This document shows positions 24,838 through 35,300 of a stretch of DNA of 64,000 nt, piece after piece. The notes under the pieces were generated by a model. That model searched no databases. It was not told where the DNA came from and saw only the letters and a program-made list of their open reading frames with translations. The number at the start of each line of letters is the position of its first letter. The stretch's first letter is position 1. The stretch is from assembly GCA_032622095.1 (NCBI GenBank), contig CP136065.1:240973530-241037529 (forward strand). The letters run 5' to 3'. The position numbers and the translations under genes are program-made. Source of the DNA: Siphonodentalium dalli. Lineage: Eukaryota; Mollusca; Scaphopoda; Gadilida; Siphonodentaliidae.

Positions 24838-25375
24838 GAAAGGCACATTCACGGTGGGGAATCACGTGGTTTCGAGGTTGGTGAGTACCAGGCATACAAA
24901 ATGGCCGAGGCTAATGCAAGCACACAAAAACTAAATATATGAGGAACTGACACAAAACATAGCATTTTGAATGTTACGAGCATGCCTATAGTTCATTTGT
25001 GAAACAAGTTGGTACCTTATTTGTTCGGAAATACTCGGTGGTTTTCTATAACATTCTGACCAAAGTTGCCAGTCGGAGGTGCGTGGAACATACCATTCCA
25101 TAACTCTAGGAGAATCCTACGACCGACAACTTTGGTCAGAAAGTTAGAGCAAACAAATGTGAATTTGGACACAAATGGGGGTGACAGCTTGTTTGAAAAA
25201 TAGTATAGCATAGTATAGTATATAAAAAATACTATGTAATATGCCATAGCTTGGTTTATTTACATTTTACCTCGTTTCTGGTCGCGTTTTTGATCCCCTC
25301 GGCCATTTTGAATGCGTGATACTCATCAACTCGAAACCACGTGATTCCCCACGTGACATTGCAAGTTCTCCACAC
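24838..25375. mobile_element. Foldback element, nested inverted repeats
   Basis: GGGGAATCACGTGGTTTCGA near 24860 is inverted at about 25326, with further pairing through AAATGGCCGAGG / CCTCGGCCATTTT. Inside, TTCTGACCAAAGTTGCCAGT (25053) pairs with ACTTTGGTCAGAA (25129). No coding capacity. Class unknown. Confidence 0.65.
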
Positions 25376-25439
25376 ACGCGCGGGTGCGCTTAAAATGTGA
25401 CAACCTGAACAGTGACTTACTCGCAAAATTCATAAGAAC

Positions 25440-25862
25440 CTTTCCGCATTACTGCCCCGTTCCGATGTGCATTCCATATATGGAATTCGTGTGTATTCAA
25501 AACACCATATATGGAATGCACCTCCAGAACTTTGATTTGTACCATTTAAACCGCGGAATGCGGTCTGGATGGATCCAATATGGCCGCGACTAAGTTATCT
25601 CGCTTATTGAATCCGCTTATCACTACATCTAATAGATACACCCTATCACTTACTCGCGGCCATATTGAATCCACCAGGTCCGGTTCCGTGTTTTTACCTA
25701 ATTTTCCATATATGGAAGTCACGAATAATTCAAAAGCTCCATATATGGAAATGCTACTCCAAACTTTTACCTGTAGCACTAAAACCGCGGAACCGGGGCT
25801 CGGTAAATCTTTGAAAGCACGGAATCGGGCCTGGTGGATCCAATATGGCCGCGAGTTAGTGA
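25440..25862. mobile_element. Two related foldback units with CCATATATGGAA motifs
   Basis: The unit at 25643-25862 has inverted ends of about 43 bp, CACTTACTCGCGGCCATATT against AATATGGCCGCGAGTTAGTG. A related unit at 25440-25600 shares TTCCATATATGGAA twice and the ATCCAATATGGCCGCGA end. The palindrome CCATATATGG occurs four times. Reading frames here are incidental. Confidence 0.7.
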
Positions 25863-26521
25863 CAGAGCGTATTGTCCTCAATTTGACCCTGTTCGAGTTA
25901 AGTTATTAGAAGATCTTCCTGATGGTGAAATTTCAACTCGAACACTCCTTTGTGGAGACATTAGGCTTTCTAATCCACATAACATACTGATTTTCGATGC
26001 ATTACAAAAGTTCATACTGCCGCAATCGAAAAGATTGCCATAAATATACGTACATGTACATTATATATTATACATTGCATAGAACATTAGGAATGCATTA
26101 GATTGTTGTTCTATATATGATTACTGTTGACTTGAACGTCGACATACTGTTTAGTTTGTTTTTTTTAATGATTTTTTATACATGTATAAAAAATTCCCAC
26201 AAATGAATAGATATAATATAATAGTCCAATACCGAATTAATTTATCAAATAAGAAAATAACGAGATGACTTCTTTTAAAAAAAGAAAAAGCCACTCGGCT
26301 TGTTGTCAAATCCTCTATCACATCATTTCCATCCTTCACACACTCATCTCATCTATTGATATATTGTTAAACAATACATTTTGGGGGAGAATAAATATTG
26401 TTTACACTGTCCAGAAATATAATCGTGAGATGCTGCCAGTTAATACACGGAATAAAAATGTATTTAACAGTGGATTTTGATAAAAAACTTCCAATAACTG
26501 TGGGTAAAACAAAGTTTTAAA
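25863..26521. other. Gene-free stretch
   Basis: AT-rich sequence with no exon, repeat family or structural RNA that I recognise. Confidence 0.35.
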
Positions 26522-26525
26522 TTAA

Positions 26526-27005
26526 AGGTACTCAATCCGATAAAACTCCTCTCAATTACTATTTCAATGGCTTCGGGGGTCTAAAATATTTGATTCGAGT
26601 CGAGGAAGTCACCCATCAAAGCTCAGATTTGTTAGATATCGATTTTAGAAATCTATTATTTTTCATTATCGGGAATACTTTCTGGCCCAGAACTCAGTCA
26701 AAATTGCGTTATTATTACCACTTGATTTTAGAGTTATCCATCCTTGTCTGTTTGAATAGATTTTGGTGTACACATCCCGAGCAGATTACGGCAGTTGAAG
26801 GCAATTATTAGTACTCATCTCGAGTAAATAACAAATTTCAAAAATCAATATCTAATAACTCTGAGCTTTGTTTGATGGGTTCCTCGACTCGAATCAAATA
26901 TTTTTTACCCCCAAAGCCAAAGAAATAGTAATATAGGACCCTCTGATCGGATTGTTGTTGTTGGAATCTGTTGAGATGGGGACCCTCTGTTCGGATTGAG
27001 TAGCT
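26526..27005. mobile_element. TTAA-flanked MITE (480 bp)
   Basis: TTAA at 26522-26525 and 27006-27009 flank termini AGGTACTCAATCCGA and TCGGATTGAGTAGCT. Subterminal arms also pair: TTGATTCGAGTCGAGGAA near 26590 and TTCCTCGACTCGAATCAA near 26880, and TCAAAGCTCAGA / TCTGAGCTTTG. Non-autonomous. Related sequence is at 15255-15665 and 11030-11150. Confidence 0.75.
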
Positions 27006-27009
27006 TTAA

Positions 27010-28432
27010 ACGAATATACGAAAGCTTGCACATCACTATATATGCAAGTAAGTAAATCACAAATATGTGCTGGAAATTCAGGTCAAGTTCAACACCAGAG
27101 GAACCACTGCAAGGTATAATTATATAATATTTGCAGTACTAGAGGTCAAAGGCAAAGTGTCACATAGATTACGCAAGGTTTGCTCGGAGTTCAAAGTCCC
27201 TTAACCTTTTTAGGTGTGGAAGATTCTTAACTGGCGTCACTTGTACATACAGTATACACATCTGCAAATTCACGGATTCAATTATAAGGAAAACAAACGT
27301 TCTCTACATCAATCGAATACTGGAGTGCATCGCTAAAACTCAACGGGTGAAACTAGTACAAAAGAATAAGAACATGTTTGACTTTTTCGACTAAAGACAA
27401 CTGTACACAGAAAGCTTGGATCGGTACGCAATTATCAATGCACAATAAATCTACTTTCAGTTTCGATTTTAGGTATTATACATACATTTGTTCAAAAGAA
27501 ACGTGTGGACTGAATCTGAATTCAGTTTCAGGCTGTGTATCACCATTGCAGCCAGAATCACTATTTGAATCAATATGTTTGGAATTCATTACTCAACACT
27601 TGAGAGATAAAACTTGACTTTGAGTCCGTCGAAATTACAACACGAGAAATATATAATATGAAAAATACGAATCCGGAGCCGGAATTATGTTCGGCCAAAG
27701 TCCGGATTCATGAACAATCTGATCCATGGTGGATATCATATCCAATACAATTTCAGTCAGAATCCACAAAATGAGATGAAACCAACAACAGACACATATA
27801 ATAATATATATAACATTAGGCCATCGACACATGTATAACACAATACCATTTTCAGTATGATCCTACTGGATCATGACATATAGATAGAGCCTAATTCACC
27901 CATATGCATATGCATGCATCTTGGCATATCGTGGCTATGTGTGTTGGTCCAGTTACCTCCATATATAGGCTATACAAGCGATGGTCGCAATTTATTGTCT
28001 GACGTCTATACAACATTCGACCTGTCGAATAACATCGCTTATAAATACCCGTCTCTTTGCAGGCGACTGCTTACTGCATCGAAATATTGACATAATATAA
28101 GTACCATCACAACACACAGAAAGAAATTTCTGTACACGCTGAACCAGTATGGAGTAAACTACATACCCACATATAAAATATGTCCGTATGAATCATGGTG
28201 TATGTTTACAAAAACTGACAGTGAACTCATAGATAGCTAGGCCAACACATGGATATTGAATTTAACACCAAGAAATTTCATATTCTATCAATCAAAAACA
28301 TCTATACAATAGTACTATGTATGTTGAATAATGGCGTCATTATATACAGAAGTCAACGATCACTCGTGCGTCGGATGACATTAACGTACAACAACTTCAG
28401 CTGGGGCACTCATCTATACTAATCAAACTCCG
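27010..28432. other. Gene-free stretch
   Basis: No exon with good splice context and no repeat family recognised in 1.4 kb. Confidence 0.35.
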
Positions 28433-28457
28433 TTTTGTTTGTTTGTTTGTTTGTTTG
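28433..28457. repeat. (GTTT)n microsatellite
   Basis: About six GTTT units. Confidence 0.9.
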
Positions 28458-28703
28458 ACTGTCTGGCTATGGGCGGGCGACCAAAAGGCTGGACCCTCGG
28501 GGCTTACAATTTCTACACAATGGTCATGGGATAGGTTCCGTTGGCATCAGATGTCTTAAATTGGCAAGGTATAAGCAACAATGTATATGATCGTAAGCCA
28601 CTCTGCGGGAAGGTATGCCGGGTGGGTGCATGGGTGGTCCGAGAGGCAAACGGCACACACGATATGTCTATAGATTTCCTGTTTACAGTCATTAGACTCT
28701 TTG

Positions 28704-28787
28704 TGTGATCACCGAAGTTAAGCAACATCGATCTCGGTTAGTCCTTGGATGGTTGACCGGCTGGGAATTCCGGGGTGCTGTCAACTT
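28704..28787 (+). ncRNA. 5S rRNA-derived fragment (pseudogene or SINE3-like head)
   Basis: The sequence matches the 3' two thirds of metazoan 5S rRNA: TGATCACCGAAGTTAAGCAA, then CTCGGTTAGT, then TTGGATGGTTGACCGGCTGG, then a GGGTGCTGT end. This covers the internal control region (box A, intermediate element, box C) with roughly ten differences from the usual sequence. The first 35 or so bases are missing. A functional 5S gene is therefore unlikely. A 5S-derived SINE head or a retroposed pseudogene fits better. Confidence 0.75.
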
Positions 28788-29171
28788 TCGGTGAGACTCC
28801 CACACTCAGCTTCCCCCGACGTACATATATATATAATATCAAGCATTCGACCTGACCACGGGTTTACGATTTGTGGAAATCGGGAGTAACGTTTAGTGTT
28901 GTGACCATACATGCAATTTTGTGTCAATTAATGATATGTGGTTAAAACATGTACGAAAGATTGGTTACTTGGACGTATGTACATCCTGATCCAGAAAGAT
29001 AAAATATGAAACATCGAAATTTCCACTGCATGCACATTGCCGAATACAGAATCATTAATCTTCTTCGAACTCCGAGTCCCGCTTCGAGTGATAAACATAG
29101 ACGGAGGAATACAAACAATAATTCAGTATACATGCATACGAGCCAAAAACAGACTTGAACCACGGGTGCAT

Positions 29172-29415
29172 GTAACGTGCTCCGTTGCCCGCCCCCATTT
29201 TGCACTGCCCAAATATGCCGCCTCTTATATGTACGCGCCTGCTTCACGTTAATGCATGTATCTGTCTGTATCTGTAGTTGTTACGTCCTAGTGACCAAAG
29301 CATGGTAGTATAATAAGGTCATTATTATACTACCATTAACGTGAAGCAGGCGTGTATATAGAGGCGGCGTATATGGGCAGTGCAAAAGGGGGGCGGGCAG
29401 CGGAGCGCGTTACAG
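29172..29415. repeat. Palindrome with about 80-bp GC-rich arms
   Basis: GTGCTCCGTTGCCCGCCCCC at 29176 opens an arm of about 80 bp that pairs with 29333-29412 (GGGGGGCGGGCAGCGGAGCG). Shared inner text is GCGCCTGCTTCACGTTAATG / CATTAACGTGAAGCAGGCG. The loop holds a second hairpin, ATGGTAGTATAATAA / TTATTATACTACCAT. Probably a foldback element; no coding. Confidence 0.8.
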
Positions 29416-30444
29416 GCCACTAAGGTGCTTGAACCAACGGGATCGGGATTGCACGCTATAGAGTGTAAAATAATTCATTAGCCCATTTCCGGATCCAGAC
29501 CACAAAGCCGGAAACATATCCACAGTATCGTTTCGTTACAGATAATTCTTATTTTCTAGCAACCCGGACTTCCTCCTTTTCTGCAAATCATTTTGCCGGC
29601 ATTCATTTCATCATCAACGTCTGTAAATGTACGTGACATTTGATTGTTCATGTGATTATGGTAGTGTAATAAACCGAAGATATATAGAACACATACACAA
29701 CATGTAAATACTGTGTGTCGTATTCCAAATATTGCGATGACAGTCATTTTCTTTTTTGCATTGCAATCAGAAAGACGTTTCGTACCAGAATGGTTCTGAT
29801 ATAACATTCAATATCTACGAAGTTTTATGAGTTATGATGCATACAATTTGTCAAAGCCTCTCACAGCCATTTAAAGTTTGGGTTAAGTCCCAATTGCATA
29901 CCTATACTAGAGGAATCAATCATAACAGCAAATTATTCAGGCATAGTGTCACTGCCAGTGGTAGGTGCCAACTTTTCTACCAAAGACAAAGAAATGAGTC
30001 CAGGATAATTGTTAGGGTACGTAAATAGAGCTGAATGAGTGATTTTGCAAAATTCAAAAACATTTTGAATTTGGGATCCAAGCTTTGGTCACACAGGGAT
30101 GGATCCTGGCCTTTCTCTTATTGATAACCTGGTTGGCGGGTTACACAAATGCAGTGTGACGATTTGCAGTAAGTCCCCGAAATTACGGACGTCCGCTAAA
30201 ATAGGCGAAAGAGACGACTTTAAACTTGGAGGAATGGGTGTGTATAGGTCAATTGAGATATTTAAAAACAAATAATGGCACAAAAATCGATGATATTGGC
30301 TTGTTCTATCAATTATATTTGCTTAGCTCACTTGGCGCAATAAATATTATGCTAAACATTTGCTATAGGCCTATATACATGTATGTCCCCATAAATGCTT
30401 GGATGACCCCTTAAACTCGTGAGTTAAATGAAACATATGGAATA
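29416..30444. other. Gene-free stretch
   Basis: No exon, structural RNA or repeat family recognised. Confidence 0.35.
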
Positions 30445-31790
30445 GATGTTATTCAGTCAATTAAATAATATTATTCATTATACTCCCGGAGGATGCTGCG
30501 GGATGTCCCGATCACGCAAATTAAATCGCGGGGGTTCCTCAACTCACATTCAAAATTCGCAGAGGTCTCTTTATAAGTTATCAAAACGAACAACTTTAAA
30601 GAAGGAAAGTGGTGTTTACTGGCTAGTTATTAGTATATTCTTCAATGAATATTAAATAATAATGGTTTAATTCATCAATTATATTCGCAAAGGTCCTTTT
30701 GCAGACATTGAAAATGGTGATTAGAATTCGAGGAGATCCCCATATATACGTTCCCATGCATGCCTGAAGGTCTACTTATAATTAGCTCAATTTGACGAAG
30801 TCAAGTTTGATCTATTGCCATGGGTTGGCATGCATACGTCCGTCAACAATTTCCATTAGCACACCCTACAGGTCACATCTCTCATCCGATCATCATCAAT
30901 TCATATGGATCATCAGGATGACCTCCAGATTCCAGCAGCCATCTTGGATTTCAAATTTGAATCCATTGGCACACCCTGCAGCCTGCATCCCACATCCGTC
31001 ACCAAACTTCATATGGATCTTCGGGGTGACCTCTAGATGGGAGCCTCCTATTTTAACAGAAATTTGTTTAAAAACATGACAGCCGGCAGCCATCTTGGAT
31101 TTTACTCTTTGCCTGACTAAATTCTTTGGCACACCATACAGACCACATCCCTCATCCGATCATCACCAAACTTCATATGGATCTTTTGTGTGACCTCTAG
31201 ATGGCAGCCATAAATTTTTTCCGAATTTCATTGAAAAACATGGCCGCCAGCATCCATCTTAGATTTTACTTTATATATATCTCTTCATGTGAAATTTAGT
31301 ACTAGTATTACTTAGACATATAAACTTTCCACATTCCTAATCGATCTATTGACTGTATCACATAAAATATACCCCTTCCAATGTTGAGCTACAGTGTCAT
31401 TGACACCTTTTATTTGTGAATAGGATGAAGAATATCAATTATTGGTGTTATTCAGTCAATTAAATAATATTACTTGTCAACTATTGCCTACATGTACTCC
31501 AGAAGAATGTGGGTGTCCCTATCATGCAAATTAAATCACGGATGTCCCTCAACTCGCATTCACAATTTGTGGAGGTGTCTCTATAAATTGGCAAAGCGAA
31601 CAACTTAATGAAGGAAAGTGGTGTATACTGGCTAGTTAATACATATTCTTCAACGAATAATATATACTAATGGTTTTATTCATCAATTATATTCGCGGAG
31701 GTCCCTTTTGCAGAGATTGAATATGAGGATAACAATTTGTGGAGGTCCCCACATACATGCCCATGCATGTCCGGAGGTCCCCTTATAATT
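30445..31790. repeat. Direct duplication of about 345 bp, copies at 30445-30785 and 31444-31790
   Basis: Both copies share TTATTCAGTCAATTAAATAA, GGAAAGTGGTGT, TACTGGCTAGTTA and TTCATCAATTATATTCGC. The 650 bp between them is a different repeat (30786-31430). The preceding AGGATGAAGAATATCAATTA recurs again near 31799, suggesting a longer tandem unit. No coding. Confidence 0.8.
30786..31285. repeat. Dispersed repeat, CCATCTTGGATTT family
   Basis: Same family as the array at 61060-63130: ATTAGCTCAA start, GCCATGGGTTGGCAT, GTCCGTCAACAATTTCC, then two to three modules with GCCATCTTGGATTT and CTTCATATGGATC. A short fragment also lies at 58970-59055. Confidence 0.8.
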
Positions 31791-31852
31791 TGTGATTAAG
31801 ATGAAGAATATCGATTATTGATGTTATTCAGTAATATGTTATTTGTAATAGA

Positions 31853-32115
31853 CTTAAAGCCACATGGCTGTTTGCGCTAAAAAATATACCTAATTATATT
31901 CGCTTCTGAATTTTTCCCGGTATCAAATTATGTCAATAAATACCTCAACTTTGTTTCCCAGAAGGACGGATTGAAGTCATAAAAAATACAACTTTGAACA
32001 CGTTAATTGGGTCCAAATAAAAATCAGCTATTTGTATTCATCGTAATTCTGGAATCAAAAACGGATATGTCCGGAAAAGGTATATTACATAATCTAACAA
32101 GAAACTATTTAAAAA
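31853..32115. repeat. Dispersed repeat, copy 1
   Basis: Shares AAGCCACATGG, TTGAAGTCATAAAAAATRCAA, AATTGGGTCC and CCGGAAAAGGTATATT with 37990-38240 in NPEPPS intron 5. Class unknown. Confidence 0.7.
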
Positions 32116-32220
32116 CTTTGCTCACTGTGCACTATCACGATCGGCCTGTCGTTAGGTTATTAAGGTAAACCTGTGCACTATTATGATCGGCCTCTTGTTA
32201 GGTTATTAAACCTGTGCCCT
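32115..32220. repeat. Short tandem duplication just upstream of NPEPPS exon
   Basis: About 47 bp containing CTGTGCACTATYAYGATCGGCC and TTAGGTTATTAA is repeated twice, with a third partial CCTGTGCCCTATC. Confidence 0.75.
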
Positions 32221-32244
32221 ATCTCCTTTCAGCTCTTCTCAGTC

Positions 32245-32367
32245 ATGCCTGGAAAGAAAGATTTCGAAAGGCTGTCAACAACAGTAAGGCCAATCAACTA
32301 TAACATATGGTTACATCCAGATTTGAAGGCTTTTGAATTCCAAGGCAAGGAAGTTATCGATGTAGAG
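32245..32367 (+). CDS. NPEPPS: NPEPPS exon 1 (first coding)
   Basis: 41 codons from ATG to DVE, donor GAG|GTAAGC. Phase 0. It contains [20 protein letters not shown], the start of the M1 N-terminal domain. A good acceptor sits 13 bases before the ATG, so the transcript start may be further upstream. Confidence 0.9.
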
Positions 32368-35300
32368 GTAAGCATCGCTTATTTTGTATTTGAACATTTG
32401 TGGATGTTATTGACTTATTGTTAAAGGGACTTAAAGAGGTACATTACACTAAATCCGGCCATATATGGATGGGACCATCTCCTTTTATACTCAACAGAAT
32501 ATATGCAACTAAGGAATGAATTTGAGCCATGGGTCAGTGCAAAATACACTCATGTGCCCTATGATGAACAACATGCAAACAACATGGTAATTATAATGAA
32601 AATGAATTTATGACTCTTGTCACTTCTAGGAATCGAGATTAAAGGGAAAAAAAGAAAACATTATATATTATAATACTGATTGGTTATATTTGTGAAAACA
32701 TTTCAATGTATTTAAATTAAAAATTTATTTAATTTTTATTGAAATCAAGAACAAGGCATGTTGACATTAAACCAAACAGGTAACACTAGAGATACACAAT
32801 TTCACTTATATGTCACACATAGCATTATAATAAAGATATATAATGTTATTGTTCCTGTTTTTGATTTGGTGTAGAATATAAGAGTGGAGAAGATGAGGCA
32901 AAGTGTATGTATTTTTTAACCAAAAAATATTTACAAAAATATGAGACAGCAATGATGTTTATAGCTTTAATTTTTATTTTTTTTGAACATTATTGCAACC
33001 ACCTCACCTCATCAGTTTTTCAACCCTTCCATGACTGTAACTTCTTAAAAATTTACGAAAACACTGTGCCAATGCATTCTCTTATATATGAGAGTCTCCC
33101 ATAAGGGAGCCTCACATATATAAGATAATACATTGGCCTAACAATATTTACCTTGACCATAGGCATATAATCTTTCTGCCAGTATTGGATTCTACTTTCT
33201 ATTTTCTACTTTCAGATCTCTGAAGCCACCGACGCTGTTACTATCAATAGTGTTGATATAGACATCCATTCAGCGTCTTATTCAGCAAAAGGTAAAAGCT
33301 CACTTTTGACAAATTTAGTTTTTTTTTGGGGGGGGGGGGGGTTTCATCTAATTTTGTATCATTGAATATCTTAATTATTACCGTGTACACCATCTATCTA
33401 GTACAAACACTTGAAGGTTATACTAAGACTCTGAGACTATGAATATAGAGGTGATATATATTTATATACATATGTATATCTATATATATATATTCAGGTC
33501 CTGTCCACTCATGCTATGCTATGACTTGGCTAGTGACCGTGTTTAGGTCGTATCAGCTTTTGTTTTGATTGTCACACAGTGAGTGAGACCATGTGCACAA
33601 CGATTAATCTTAATCCTATAGATTTTACACATACTTTCAATCTAGTTGCCACTTGAGCTGGCCCTTAGCACAAATGTCAACCAGCATGGAACCTGTGGAC
33701 CTGGCGGAGTTATTACCATTTTTCGACATAGAAATGTTTTATGTTTTTTATTTTAGAGTTATTGACCCTTTCTCAACACATTTAAGATGTGCAACATATT
33801 TTAGTGAAAATGCACTCGCAACTTTCTTATTTTCTTCAGATTCAGAGAAATCACTTAATGCAGCATTCACATTCAACACAGACGATGAGAAAGTCACATT
33901 CAAATTTGAGGAACAATTGCAGGTAAGCTATTTTATATATATATCCAGCAGGCTTGAAAATATAGTGCCGGTCATCTGCAGAATGAGGTCCCCAGAGGGG
34001 TCAAGTTAGTGATGCTGCCCGGCACCGCTGGCTAACATCACTAAATTCACCCTCTAAGGACCTCATTCTGCTTAAGCCTCATCTTCTCTGGAGAGTATTT
34101 TTATAATCAAATTAAAAAGTTTTTTATTCTCGTTAGAAACTTCTTTAGAAAGTTTAATTTTCTTTTTTAGTTTATTTTCTCAATATTCCAAAAATGGAAG
34201 ACAACACTATGTATAATCGGTGCACTTCAACATCTGGGAACTTAGTTCTATGTCTACTAAGAAAGCATGATTTGGAACAGTAAACACAGAAGTGAACAAA
34301 AAATCAATGCAGAAGTGAAACGTCTGCAAAATTCATCACAGTATTGCGCGCGCATCACAATTTCACCGATCCATTTGGCAATAGAGTTACCTCGTGACGT
34401 CACAGAGTTCTGCTAGTCCCGACTCGAATGAGTCCAATTTGACTTTCGGGAGTCCAATGTGACTTTTTCCCCTGATTATCATATGATGGCTTTTACCCAG
34501 TCATAAATAGTGTTAGTTAAGGGATGGATAATAATATATTATATAGATAATGAGTTCTTCCCGTGAATCCCAATATTAAAACAGAAAGAAACTTGAAATA
34601 CCCCAGTAACTTTTTCTTAGATTAATGAAGCAGGTTTAACTGTATTTTACGTATATGGAGTATGCATGTGTAGTCATACGATAACAATGTGTGGAATTAT
34701 TTGTTGTTCGGTCCCCAAGATCGCACCTTGGTCCAAATATGGGGCCAATCTTTTGCCTTTATCTCAATGCAAAACAGATACGATTTGTGCCCATTTTCAG
34801 CCTGAATATCCCCAATCACATTCTTTCATTTTCACCTAGTGTCAGCCTAGAGTCATTAGCCTATTAACTGGCAAAACTATGCCCACAGCACTCTAAATAT
34901 CAATTAAATGAGTTTTGGCATGTTTTGAGATAGGTGTAGCCATCATTTGATCTTCAAGCTGATTCATCAGTGATTATGTTTAGAGATGGGGGAAATTGAC
35001 AGAATTAAAACAAGGATATTTGGCATGTACGGCAAGTTATTTGTTTTATGGAAATTTTCAAGTTTGACTGGCCATGTCTAGTTCAAGTTTTCTGATAGGA
35101 AAATCATAAAATGTATAAACTTATTATGAAGATATCTCAATTTTTTGTTTTTAAATAGCTGTCGTCAGTGGGTATTTGTGGGAAGATGGTGGATTATTTA
35201 GTAACTCAACTTTGTAAGCTCAAATTGTTATTGTATTTTGCGGTAGTACAATTCGAAATGGCTAAAGGGAGTTTTTTGCCACTATCTAGTGATACTCTTG

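Noticed and set aside
25580..25909. Open frames on both strands around 25.6-25.9 kb
   Set aside because: They run through foldback units with inverted CCATATATGG motifs; the two strands give similar peptides because the DNA is palindromic.
28704..28787. Functional 5S rRNA gene
   Set aside because: The first third is missing and several conserved positions differ.
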